From the NCBI RefSeq assembly GCF_002807665.1, contig NZ_PEAY01000004.1, positions 1 through 64,000 on the forward strand: 64,000 bases of DNA. Direction: 5' to 3'. The DNA comes from Neoalteromonas facilis (GTDB lineage Bacteria > Pseudomonadota > Gammaproteobacteria > Enterobacterales > Alteromonadaceae). The stretch's first letter is position 1. Every line of letters starts with the position of its first letter. Below are positions 24,663 through 33,216 of the stretch, in pieces. The notes below the pieces were generated by a model, which made no database searches, was not told the origin of the DNA, and saw nothing but the letters and a program-made list of their open reading frames with translations. A program made the translations under genes and the position numbers.

Positions 24663-27014
24663 TTATTGGGTTATATTTTCTGCAAGAAACAGAGTCGCAA
24701 TATCAACGACTTTAGCCAAAGAATCTACATCTTCAGTCTGCCAAGTAACAGGAGAGTTAACCGCCTCACAACAAATAATCCCTGCAGGTTTGTTATCAAC
24801 TATAAAGATGTAATCTAATAAGGAATAAATCTTTAGTGGTTCAAAATATGTCTTATTGAAACATTGAGTATGTTTGTTGCTTCTGGCATCTGATGCATCG
24901 AGTACTTGGTGACTGACGATGTATTGAAAGTATTGCGGAAAGTCTTTTGCATTTAGCTCAATACCGTTTGATATTTGGTCATTCTCATCAAGGGAAGTTA
25001 AGCATTTAATGCTTGAATAATTATCTTTAAATAGCCATAGACTCACTCTATTCGCTTTTGGTATTAATCTTTTAAGTTCCACGCAGATTGCGTTTAATTT
25101 ATCTTTTGGCCCTATTTGTGGATCACTAATTGAGGTTGCAAATCTTTTGAGGGTCAATAAATTTGGATTGAAAACATTCAGAAGGCTATTGAGTTTAGCT
25201 TTATCAAATGGCTTAGTTAAGTAGCCATCCATTCCAATAGACAGATAATGCTCGATATCTTCTCGCATGGTATTTGCAGTCATTGCGATTATGGGAATAG
25301 ACTTACCTTTATCCTGTTCCCTAATTAATTTGGTTGCTTGTATACCGTCCATTTCAGGCATCTGTATATCCATTAAAATTAAATCTACAGAAGATTTCAA
25401 AAAATGCTCAACGCACAGCTTCCCATTGTCTACCACTGTCACTTTGGCATTGTGACATTCAAGCATCTTGGTTATGATAATTTGATTGATTTCATTGTCT
25501 TCTGCCACCAACACGTCTGTGCATTTTAAATCAACGCTTACTATATGCTTTTTGTCTATATCACTAAGTAGAGAAACAGCAAAGCCTTGCTGGTAGGTAA
25601 ATGTTGAGCCACGGTGCTTATTGCTCTCAACGCTGATAGTGCCATTCATAAGCTCACTTAATCTGGCGCAAATAGATAAACCCAAGCCAGTCCCACCATA
25701 TTTTCTTGAAGTCGACTTATCTACTTGATGAAACTCTTGGAATAGTTTCTTCTGAGCTTGCTTGCTTATACCAATGCCAGTATCAATAACTTGAAACTGA
25801 AGAGTTTGTTTATCTTCTTGAGACTCTAAAACATCAATTTTAAGGGTGACTTGGCCTAACTCAGTGAATTTCACAGCATTGGAGCATAAATTATTAAGTA
25901 TTTGAGATATACGAACAGGATCACCAATAAGCACGTTGGCAATGTTTGGTGATAGGTCAGTGATAAATTGAATGCCTTTGTCGCTTGCCATTTGTAACAT
26001 AGGTTTTTCAACAGAGCTTATAAGCTCCTGTAGGTTAAACTCGATGTTTTCTATTTCAAGTTTTCCAGCATCTATTTTCGCAAAGTCTAAAATATCGTTA
26101 ACGATGTTAGTTAAAATTTGAGTAGAGCTTAAAATGCTTTTAAGCGCGCTATTTTTTTCTTCTTTGCTCTCTTCCTTAAATGCGAATTCAGCTAAATTTA
26201 GGATCCCATGCAGTGGTGTTCTTAGCTCATGAGACATATTGGCAAAGAATCGATTGCGAGATAAAAGCGCATCTTGAGCCTTTAACTCAGCCTTTTTTAA
26301 GTCAGTAACGTCTGTGTGGGTGCCCGTAAAGCGAATCGGGGCGCCATCATTATCCCACTCAACAACTCGGCCTCGGTCTAAGATGTAACGCCAGTCACCG
26401 TCAGTATGCTTCATTCGGTGCAGGTTTTCATAAAAACCTACCTTACCTTCCATGTGAGCTGTAATATCAGCAAAACACCCTTCAATGTCGTCAGGGTGAA
26501 CTCTGTCCTGCCAGTCAGATAAGGTTTGAGTTAAATCAGATAATTTCAAGCCAAGCATCTCAGCCCATCGTTCGTCAAACGTAACATCATTAGTCTGTGG
26601 ATTCCAATCCCACATACCTAAGCGAGTTCCTTCTAATACAAGTGCTAAACGTTGTTGAATTTTTTGACTAGCTTTCTTCTCTTCTTCAAGTTGTGTCACA
26701 TCCGTGAAAAACGAAACGGGAGGTGAATCATTTTGAAAAATGATTTCTTCTTTTAAATGATGAACTTTTCCATTATTGTCTTTTATCTCATATGTAGGGA
26801 TTATTAAGGTAGAGTCGTGGTTGGCATCAATCATTTCCTTTCTAATTAATGAGACATCATCATCGAGGTTAGTTGAGAAGTCACCATCTTTAGACAACTG
26901 CAATAAGCTCAAAGAATTTATAGAGTATTCGTCAATGCTGTCACAGTCGTTACTCTTCCACTTGATGGCAAAGATATTGGATGTTTGATGAATTAAATTG
27001 AATGCCTTGTCCAA
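24663..27014 (-). CDS. Soluble hybrid histidine kinase with PAS, receiver and GAF-like domains
   Basis: The protein has 783 residues. The domains in order are: an N-terminal sensor-like segment; a PAS_3 domain (about 120-245, LGMWDWNPQTNDVTF to FTGTHTDVTDLKKAE); HisKA with FFANMSHELRTPLHGIL (His262); HATPase (NNLCSNAVKF, DTGIGI, GGTGLGLSI); a receiver domain (VLVAEDNEIN, LILMDIQMPEMDG with the acceptor Asp, YLTKPFD); and a C-terminal stretch of about 150 residues resembling a GAF sensor (VSLWLFKDN, ICCEAV). No membrane helix is seen, so it is cytoplasmic. It has no cognate output gene nearby. Its coding sequence is AT-rich. It lies directly beside the left end of the recombinase element. Confidence 0.92.
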   Translation of the reverse strand: MDKAFNLIHQTSNIFAIKWKSNDCDSIDEYSINSLSLLQLSKDGDFSTNLDDDVSLIRKEMIDANHDSTLIIPTYEIKDNNGKVHHLKEEIIFQNDSPPVSFFTDVTQLEEEKKASQKIQQRLALVLEGTRLGMWDWNPQTNDVTFDERWAEMLGLKLSDLTQTLSDWQDRVHPDDIEGCFADITAHMEGKVGFYENLHRMKHTDGDWRYILDRGRVVEWDNDGAPIRFTGTHTDVTDLKKAELKAQDALLSRNRFFANMSHELRTPLHGILNLAEFAFKEESKEEKNSALKSILSSTQILTNIVNDILDFAKIDAGKLEIENIEFNLQELISSVEKPMLQMASDKGIQFITDLSPNIANVLIGDPVRISQILNNLCSNAVKFTELGQVTLKIDVLESQEDKQTLQFQVIDTGIGISKQAQKKLFQEFHQVDKSTSRKYGGTGLGLSICARLSELMNGTISVESNKHRGSTFTYQQGFAVSLLSDIDKKHIVSVDLKCTDVLVAEDNEINQIIITKMLECHNAKVTVVDNGKLCVEHFLKSSVDLILMDIQMPEMDGIQATKLIREQDKGKSIPIIAMTANTMREDIEHYLSIGMDGYLTKPFDKAKLNSLLNVFNPNLLTLKRFATSISDPQIGPKDKLNAICVELKRLIPKANRVSLWLFKDNYSSIKCLTSLDENDQISNGIELNAKDFPQYFQYIVSHQVLDASDARSNKHTQCFNKTYFEPLKIYSLLDYIFIVDNKPAGIICCEAVNSPVTWQTEDVDSLAKVVDIATLFLAENITQ

Positions 27015-27353
27015 AACTTTCCCTTCTTAAAAGTAATCATTTGTTAAATATAGACAAATCAGAAAAATAGTATAGAAATAGATGTGTACTTACTCATTTT
27101 CATTTTGAGTAAGTCAATAATCTTCTTAGCAAACCAGATTTAAGTTGATTTAATGGCTGATGGAGGGGAAACGCAACAGCAAGTGGACCTTCCGCTTCTC
27201 TCTCAAACTTGTCGCAGAAATTTTGTCACTTCAACGTCTGAAATACGTACAAAGTGATCGCACAGAGAGACTGCTTCCAGCTTCCGTAAGTGACACAAAG
27301 CACTATATCTAAATCAGCTGATAGAACTGCTATAGGTCGGCATTGGTTTCACT
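27015..27353. other. Non-coding stretch between the hybrid kinase and the recombinase module
   Basis: No gene is seen. The right part (27316-27336) holds the left copy of the candidate element-end repeat. The AT-rich part next to 27014 should contain the promoter of the hybrid kinase. Confidence 0.45.
27316..27336 (+). repeat. Left candidate end repeat of the recombinase element
   Basis: AGCTGAT, then AACTGCT and TAGG, in the same order and nearly the same spacing as at 32521-32542. It lies 18 bases beyond the last gene of the module. The match has small insertions, so it is a candidate core or recombinase-binding site rather than an exact duplication. Confidence 0.45.
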
Positions 27354-27773
27354 TCAGTTTTTAATTTTCCCTCTAAACACTGTCACATTCTCGTTTTCCA
27401 CAATGCCTGTTAACCGTCGATTTTCCATTTCAAGCGTTGCGTTTCTAGATACCATGACTTGATATTTTTGCATCACGTCAGCCAGCGTACTTCTAAGCTC
27501 TCGATTCTTTTCTCGCTCTTTTTTAAGCGCTTCATACTTCTCGTCACGCTGCTTTTGAATATGTTTGTTCGCGCCGCCACGAATACGCTCAAGCAAATCG
27601 GGATATTGATTCATAATAAGCGTGCGACTGACACCGGCCTCTTCTGCGACGGCGGCAACGGACATCTTGCGCTCCGGCTTGACGACATTAGGTCGGCCCT
27701 GCTCAAGCCTGACAATCGCCATGCGTATCTTATTATGGGTTTTCTCGCGGTTACGTGGAGCTGATTTAGCCAT
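27354..27773 (-). CDS. Small HTH plus coiled-coil protein of the recombinase module (TnpC/GmtX-like)
   Basis: The protein has 139 residues. A basic N-terminus is followed by a TetR-like helix-turn-helix (MSVAAVAEEAGVSRTLIMNQYP). A charged coiled coil of about 60 residues then runs to the C-terminus (KQRDEKYEALKKEREKNREL onwards). In position and design it resembles TnpC of Tn554, which assists orientation and efficiency of transposition. ATG 27773 overlaps the recombinase 3 stop by 8 bases, which decides this start over the one at 27815. Confidence 0.78.
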   Translation of the reverse strand: MAKSAPRNREKTHNKIRMAIVRLEQGRPNVVKPERKMSVAAVAEEAGVSRTLIMNQYPDLLERIRGGANKHIQKQRDEKYEALKKEREKNRELRSTLADVMQKYQVMVSRNATLEMENRRLTGIVENENVTVFRGKIKN

Positions 27774-29634
27774 TGGATTTGACTCGCTGTTTGATTGCTT
27801 CGATATCTGCGCCAAGGTCCGTCAGCACCTTTTCGCAGCGAACAATGGCTTTATCTACGGTGCGCTGACCCGCATCACCTAAATCATCAATTAACCTTAG
27901 TTCGATTTGCTGCGCGTAGACACCTTCCCAGAAGGCCTGTTTCTTGTCATCAATGATGCCGTGCTCGCATTCTTCACAGCGCCCGCCTGCGCAGGAGCCG
28001 TCATCGTTGGTGCACCATGCCAGCCCCGTGGAGCGAAGGTAAATCTGCTCTGAGATATGACGGATCATGTCTGTACGAGACTGATAGGTTCGTGTTGGCG
28101 TCGCCTTGTCACGAAGGTTGCGTATCTGATTGGCAAGCCCACCTGACAGCGGCGTGTCCGGCTCCAGCCAGTGCCCGATTATTCCCTGACGTTCATCATC
28201 GAAGGCAGCATATATCTCGTCGTACAGCTCTAAGTCCTGCTGCTCATTCATAGCATATAGCACCGTCATTTCCAGGCTCCAGTGCTTAAAGTGGTCACGC
28301 AGATAGCGTAAATCCCCTAATTTGTGATGCACCACATAACTGGCAAAGGTGCGTCTGAATCGGTGCGAGGTAAGCTTAATATCAAGGCCAAGCGAATCCG
28401 CGAGTTTCTGTAAACCTATATTGATACTAGCCCCACTGAGCACATCGACTTTGTTGTTCTGATGCGAGGTCTTACCCAGCACGACAGAGTCAGAGCCGCG
28501 CAGTAACCGCGCTACTTCCTGCGCATCATCTGCCTGACGCGCCGCTTCAAGCTGCTGTTCAAGCAGTTGCTGCATCGGTAACATCAGGTCGCTTAACACT
28601 TTAAATGCTTCAATCGCGATTTCAGGGCACAGCCAGTGCGTATCGCCTGCATCGGTTTTTTCTGACCTGGAGCCTAAAAAGTAAAACCGCTCACCGTCTC
28701 TGACTTCAGAATACCAGTTACCCCGCGTGAGATTGCATAGCTCATGGACACGAATACCGGTGGTCATCAGGATAATAAACAGGCAGCTATCCCGAAGCGC
28801 TTTTATGGATTGATTAAACTCATTGCCACCTGACGCCCAGCCGTGCTGTTTAAGGTATTGGGTGCGCTTTGTGCTTTGAGCGTTTTGATGCTTACTGGTC
28901 GGCACAAACTCTGACAGCAGACCCTGTAAACGCAATAATTCTGGTGCACGGTGTAACATCGATTCACTGTATTGAAACAGCGGTGCCAATACCTCATCGG
29001 GAATAATCTCGGCTTTGGCTTTGCCCGCACTTTTGAATCCCGATAACGCGCCAGCGCTGGATTCCGGCCACGGATGCGCAAACCCGTATTGGGTGTCACG
29101 AAGCTGTTGGTAGCACGCCTCCACTGCCAAGAATCGTTGACTCATTGTGTCGAGCGCAAGAGGCTTACCTTTGCGTTTACCCCGATTGGAGGTTAAGGAT
29201 TTCACATGCGTAACATACTGCATGGCAACAAGTGGCGTAACCGCAGATAGCTCGGTTACGCCGAGTGTTGGTAGCCAGTTTAGCCATAAGATAATATCAT
29301 TAAAGCGTTTACTAAGTGTCCCCCCTCGACGCTTGCCGCTTATCGCGTTATCCCCCCACAGCAGTCGCGCCATCACGACTTTTGCGGCATCACGCAAGGC
29401 AGGGATGTTGATGCGTCCGAAGTTAAGTGTTTTTTGGTTCTCAGATACCTCGTTTGGAAACCAATGCCCTGGCAGTGTCCACTCATCCTGCTCATACCGC
29501 GAGAGTACGTGGTACTGACCATTATCAAGCTTTAAATAGGTGATAACACCATGCAGACCATTACGGGTACGCAGGTCATCTCTGAGACGGTTTTTATCGG
29601 CAAAGATAACCTCTTGGGTGACCCGATTGCTCAT
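27766..29634 (-). CDS. Tyrosine recombinase 3 (large, TnpB/GmtZ-like)
   Basis: The protein has 622 residues. The catalytic C-terminal domain shows Arg I in MTTGIRVHELCNLTRGNW, HxxR in LTSHRFRRTFASYVV, a later His (DHFKHWSLEMT) and the nucleophile Tyr in TVLYAMNE. A long N-terminal region (about 280 residues) should bind DNA. The C-terminus carries a Cys cluster (WCTNDDGSCAGGRCEECEHG), probably a zinc site. All catalytic residues appear present, so it is likely active. It starts in the stop of recombinase 2 (ATGA). Confidence 0.88.
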   Translation of the reverse strand: MSNRVTQEVIFADKNRLRDDLRTRNGLHGVITYLKLDNGQYHVLSRYEQDEWTLPGHWFPNEVSENQKTLNFGRINIPALRDAAKVVMARLLWGDNAISGKRRGGTLSKRFNDIILWLNWLPTLGVTELSAVTPLVAMQYVTHVKSLTSNRGKRKGKPLALDTMSQRFLAVEACYQQLRDTQYGFAHPWPESSAGALSGFKSAGKAKAEIIPDEVLAPLFQYSESMLHRAPELLRLQGLLSEFVPTSKHQNAQSTKRTQYLKQHGWASGGNEFNQSIKALRDSCLFIILMTTGIRVHELCNLTRGNWYSEVRDGERFYFLGSRSEKTDAGDTHWLCPEIAIEAFKVLSDLMLPMQQLLEQQLEAARQADDAQEVARLLRGSDSVVLGKTSHQNNKVDVLSGASINIGLQKLADSLGLDIKLTSHRFRRTFASYVVHHKLGDLRYLRDHFKHWSLEMTVLYAMNEQQDLELYDEIYAAFDDERQGIIGHWLEPDTPLSGGLANQIRNLRDKATPTRTYQSRTDMIRHISEQIYLRSTGLAWCTNDDGSCAGGRCEECEHGIIDDKKQAFWEGVYAQQIELRLIDDLGDAGQRTVDKAIVRCEKVLTDLGADIEAIKQRVKSNG

Positions 29635-31286
29635 CGTGCCATCCTCACCATCGTTAAATCGCGCCAGAAGGGATGGGGTGTGGTTTTGGCTTTTTCCCGC
29701 GCCGCCGTCACTTTTTCGCCATCAAACTGTGGGGCGATGTCCTCATCAATGATGCGAATGATATGGCGAAGGTATCTGTTCCAGTTCTTGATACCGAAGC
29801 TGTCACGCTCCCTCACTGCCGCCCAATAAAAGCTGAACAGGCGGTATAAATCCTCTTCGGTGACCACAAAGCTTTTGCAGCGAAAGCAATCAAGCGTTTC
29901 TGTGCACACTGAACCGTCTTTGAGGGCGCGATGCCCGTATTTACTGTCTTTGCAGCCAGATATCGGAGTGTTCTCTTTGGGGCCATAGCTGACGCGCAAC
30001 TCTTCAATGCGCGCCTCTCCGATAAAGCGCATGTTCGTTTCCGCCTCGGGTGGAGCGACCATGTAATCCCGCTGACTGGTTTCAGGGGTGTGCTTGCCAT
30101 AGCGTGCTGCAATGAGCGGGTCCTGCCCTGATAACTCCCAAATGCGATTCACGAAGGTTTTGCGCAGCCGCATCATGTTGAGGCGCATCGGTTTCCCGTC
30201 GTCATCGGTCAATTGATGTTTGTTAATCAGGGTGTTGATATTTTTCTTCAAATTATTTGTGGTTAAGGCCGTGATAGCGCTATGGTGCGTGCCTCGTTTA
30301 TTCTGATACACCAACAACTGCATCGGGTCTTGGTATTGCCGACGAAGGACGGCGTTGCGCTCAATAATCATCTCAATGGTATTGGCAGCATTGAGCTTAA
30401 CGCTGCGAAGTAATGCTATGTCCTGAAACTGGCGAAGTGATACCACTTGCGTGGCATTGCCTCGGCGCTTGAAGGCCACGAGCAATCGCAGATTATGTTT
30501 AAGTGGGTGTGGCTGGATGCAGTCTGTCGGCAACGATAATACAGGTATGGGATTCATCCCGGTGACCATACCGATACCCAGCACGCAGACCATTAAATCA
30601 AAGCTATCGAGCGGCGCGTTGCCTGCCAGAATGCGTGTCATCTCCATTTTCAGCGCTAACACCAGCTGTTTGGTTTCTGCTTGTGTTAATGGCCTTTGTC
30701 CTTTAGTTTTGCGATTGGAATTGGGAAAGGGGTTTTTCGGGAATAAGCGCTTAATATCTGCGTGCGGTAAATAGCCCTGCGTGTGCGACGCAGTCAGTGT
30801 GGCTTTGGTGGCTGTGTAATAATTTTTCTGGCTTGTATATCCGATATCCGACGCTCTCAGGTGATGGATAAACTCTTCAATCAATTCAGGTGTGATATCG
30901 ACAGGCTGTAAATCACGTTTCGCACCAGCGTGCCACAGCGTTAAAAACTCGAAGAAGGGTTTAAGGCCGATACGACAATAGTTCGTTATCGTTGTGACAG
31001 CGATGGCAGCCTGTTGGGTATCGGCACTCTGCTGGATGAGTTTCTCGATAGTCGCCTGACATAGCGTGGTAATCGCATCAAAGCCTTGTCCATAATAAGG
31101 CGCAAAGTCGAAGGCTCTAACACTACTAGGGTTCTCGGGAAAGTGAACCTTCATGGTGGCCGGCGTTTTCGGGGCAACATTGGTGCTTACACTATGCTTG
31201 TCGGTGTTAATGCCTTTTGATTCAGAGGGGCGTTTAGCATCGTCAATCTTATCATCAGTAATGACGTTAAACTGCTTTTTACTCAT
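29631..31286 (-). CDS. Tyrosine recombinase 2, probably missing the first catalytic arginine
   Basis: The protein has 551 residues. A core-binding-like segment (EFIHHLRASDIGYTSQKNYYTATKATL) precedes a C-terminal domain ending in LIAARYGKHTPETSQRDYM, with the likely nucleophile Tyr. Where other members have TGLRxxE, this protein reads VTGMNPIPVLSLPTD, so Arg I is absent. The HxxR box is altered (MRLRKTFVNR). A Cys-rich segment (CKDSKYGH, then CTETLDCFRCK) follows. It may be a structural partner rather than a strand-cleaving subunit. ATG 31286 overlaps the recombinase 1 stop by 4 bases, which sets the start. Confidence 0.82.
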   Translation of the reverse strand: MSKKQFNVITDDKIDDAKRPSESKGINTDKHSVSTNVAPKTPATMKVHFPENPSSVRAFDFAPYYGQGFDAITTLCQATIEKLIQQSADTQQAAIAVTTITNYCRIGLKPFFEFLTLWHAGAKRDLQPVDITPELIEEFIHHLRASDIGYTSQKNYYTATKATLTASHTQGYLPHADIKRLFPKNPFPNSNRKTKGQRPLTQAETKQLVLALKMEMTRILAGNAPLDSFDLMVCVLGIGMVTGMNPIPVLSLPTDCIQPHPLKHNLRLLVAFKRRGNATQVVSLRQFQDIALLRSVKLNAANTIEMIIERNAVLRRQYQDPMQLLVYQNKRGTHHSAITALTTNNLKKNINTLINKHQLTDDDGKPMRLNMMRLRKTFVNRIWELSGQDPLIAARYGKHTPETSQRDYMVAPPEAETNMRFIGEARIEELRVSYGPKENTPISGCKDSKYGHRALKDGSVCTETLDCFRCKSFVVTEEDLYRLFSFYWAAVRERDSFGIKNWNRYLRHIIRIIDEDIAPQFDGEKVTAAREKAKTTPHPFWRDLTMVRMAR

Positions 31287-32428
31287 GTCACGGCCTCGCA
31301 TAGCGCTTCGATTTCGCGTTGGTATTCGGTGGATAAATCATCTTCCAGCTCATGCAGGAAGTGCAGGTATTGCATGGTAGTATTAATGCTGGCGTGACCA
31401 AGCAATGACTGCACTGTCATCAGTGGATTGCCACCGAACGTCCCTTCGCTTTTGCGCTCCTCTAAGCACTTTAAAGTGTTGGTAGCGAATGTATGCCTCA
31501 AGATGTGTGGGTGAGCGGGAAAAGGCAGTGTAAGCGCATCAAGCTGGTTGTTAAATGATTTAGATTTCAGGCTCCATGCCTGGCCGTCACGCGTCACAAA
31601 CAGCCTGTCGGTTGGCTCATCCTGACCGTCAAGTAATTGGTGTCGCTCGTGAAGGACGTAATCCCACAAATCGGACATGAGGCTTACAGGCACCATAATA
31701 TTGCGTGGGTTGCTGCCCTTTATTTGCATCTCTTGAGGGTTAAGCGATACCTTGATGTGGCTTCGATTAGTCAGGTTTTGTGGATTAACCACATAAGACA
31801 ATGGGAAGGTTAGGATTTCGGCTTTACGCAGTCCGGTAAGCAACCCTAGCCTGACCATGAGCTTGAGCGTCTTGTTCTTAATAGCGCTTAGTAATTGGGT
31901 CGCCTGTTCACCATTGAGGACTCTAAGCTTCGTTCTCTTTTGCTTAAGCATGATATCAGGACGCACTTTAACACCACCTGATGTGTCGGTATGAGCTAAG
32001 AACCCTTTGGGCTTTCTCACCAAGACCGCCTCAAGCTCATAGGGAAGCGTATTCACCCATCCACGGTTATAAGCGTAGTGATAAAACTTAATGAGAAAGC
32101 GTAAACGTCGGTTAATGGTGCTCGCCGCTGCTCCAAAATACTTCATTGATGCGTCACGATAAACAGCCAGTATGGTTTCATCTTGGCGACAGCGAACTTC
32201 TCGCCAGTCAATACTATTCCCTTCACAAAACCCAAAGAAATCATATAAGTCCTGCCCATACGTCTTCCAGCTATGCACGCTTTGCACGCTGCCGCGTTTC
32301 AAGCAGTGATAGACCAGAAACTCTACCGCATACATGAATATCTCGCCATCCTTGTCGACTAAAATGGGAAAGTCAGGGCAGCTTATCCCCTTTATTTTAA
32401 AGTCTTCCGTGCTAGTGACGAGATCCAT
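31283..32428 (-). CDS. Tyrosine recombinase 1 (TnpA/GmtY-like site-specific integrase)
   Basis: The protein has 381 residues with the classic integrase plan: an N-terminal SAM-like core-binding domain (about 30-130, SVQSVHSWKTYGQDLYDFFGF) and a catalytic domain with Arg I (LLTGLRKAEILTFP), HxxR (HILRHTFATNTL), GHASINTTMQYLH with the second His, and Tyr. ATG 32428 has AGG at good spacing and starts MDLVTSTEDF. The frame upstream to 32500 would add an unlikely aromatic-rich leader. As first gene of the unit, its promoter should lie in 32429-32700. Confidence 0.88.
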   Translation of the reverse strand: MDLVTSTEDFKIKGISCPDFPILVDKDGEIFMYAVEFLVYHCLKRGSVQSVHSWKTYGQDLYDFFGFCEGNSIDWREVRCRQDETILAVYRDASMKYFGAAASTINRRLRFLIKFYHYAYNRGWVNTLPYELEAVLVRKPKGFLAHTDTSGGVKVRPDIMLKQKRTKLRVLNGEQATQLLSAIKNKTLKLMVRLGLLTGLRKAEILTFPLSYVVNPQNLTNRSHIKVSLNPQEMQIKGSNPRNIMVPVSLMSDLWDYVLHERHQLLDGQDEPTDRLFVTRDGQAWSLKSKSFNNQLDALTLPFPAHPHILRHTFATNTLKCLEERKSEGTFGGNPLMTVQSLLGHASINTTMQYLHFLHELEDDLSTEYQREIEALCEAVT

Positions 32429-32520
32429 TATTAACCTAAAGAAAAAGAACCAAAAAGAAATACAGTAGTTGTGGATTGTGGGAATTTTCGCTTCGCTCAC
32501 CGTGTGGACTGTTTCGTATA

Positions 32521-32542
32521 AGCTGATGGATAACTGCTTAGG
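32521..32542 (+). repeat. Right candidate end repeat of the recombinase element, with a palindrome
   Basis: AGCTGAT, AACTGCT and TAGG in the same order as at 27316. This copy continues into the palindrome AACTGC-TTAG-GCAGTT (32532-32547). Nearby, GTTGTGG and its complement CCCACAAC occur on either side (about 32467 and 32559), giving further candidate recombinase-binding repeats. Confidence 0.45.
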
Positions 32543-32719
32543 CAGTTACCCACAACTTCTACCAAAAAAGACACACACTAATTCTCCACAAACACACAAC
32601 CCAACAACAATAACAAACATAATAAAACTGTATATTTATTCAGTTTATACAAGGAGGGTTATTAGTCAACATGCTTGTTGCATATTGACGAGGATATTTC
32701 ATCTCTGCTGCTCTATGGA

Positions 32720-33154
32720 TTATTGATTACCAGTGCCGAGACAATCGTCCGCGGTTTCAAGCTTTCGTGCCCTGACTCTGGATTCATAAATACCATGCAA
32801 ACTAAAGCCCAGTAATACAATATAGACAAGCAGTGATATATAAAAGCCGGTTGGTGAGTCTTCAAGATAGATATCACTTCTTTTTAGCCGAATATGCCCG
32901 CTCACAATAGCGTTGTACGATAACGCTCCCATGAACAGCGAGAAACACAGGCAACACCAAAATTGAGTGGTGGGCGACCATACTTTCTTCTTCGGTGGGC
33001 CAGCAGAATCGTCAGATGCTATGGGCGCTGAAGCGACAATAAGGCTTTTGATTTCAGCAACACGCTCTGGAAATTGTTCTTTATCGATATAATCTAAGGC
33101 TTCTCGCAGCTCTTCTTGCGAGTAGCGGGTGAAATCCGGTTTCGATGAGTGCAT
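32720..33154 (-). CDS. Small membrane protein of unknown function
   Basis: The protein has 144 residues. The N-terminal YSQEELREALDYIDKEQFPERVAEIKSLI segment is a recurring cytoplasmic module in proteobacterial membrane proteins. It is followed by two membrane helices (FWCCLCFSLFMGALSYNAIV and FYISLLVYIVLLGFSLHGIY). AGGAATAACATG provides the ribosome-binding site for 33154. It stands alone at the right flank of the recombinase element. The function is unknown. Confidence 0.75.
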   Translation of the reverse strand: MHSSKPDFTRYSQEELREALDYIDKEQFPERVAEIKSLIVASAPIASDDSAGPPKKKVWSPTTQFWCCLCFSLFMGALSYNAIVSGHIRLKRSDIYLEDSPTGFYISLLVYIVLLGFSLHGIYESRVRARKLETADDCLGTGNQ

Positions 33155-33216
33155 GTTATTCCTTTAGACATGAGTAAATTGCGATGGCTAACGACTTCAA
33201 TTTTGCTTGAGCCGTT

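Larger units (their letters stand above)
27316..32542 (-). mobile_element. Cargo-less multi-recombinase element (three tyrosine recombinases plus HTH protein)
   Basis: Four minus-strand genes overlap by 4, 4 and 8 bases and so form one translationally coupled unit: recombinase 1 (381 aa), recombinase 2 (551 aa), recombinase 3 (622 aa) and a small HTH/coiled-coil protein (139 aa). Such stacks are known from Tn554-type transposons (TnpA, TnpB, TnpC), recombinase-in-trio elements and gamma-mobile-trio islands; which family this belongs to was not tested. Similar sequences at 27316 and 32521 bracket the genes. No passenger genes lie between those points. The boundaries are inferred. Confidence 0.65.

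Noticed and set aside
27015-27353. Possible small RNA or reverse-transcriptase-type non-coding gene beside the element
   Set aside because: No stable extended hairpin, promoter-terminator pair or partner gene could be supported by reading.
24663-33154. Possibility that the recombinase element carries the hybrid kinase or the small membrane protein as cargo
   Set aside because: Both lie outside the similar end sequences at 27316 and 32521, and neither is of a type usual as cargo. Empty-site comparison could still change this.
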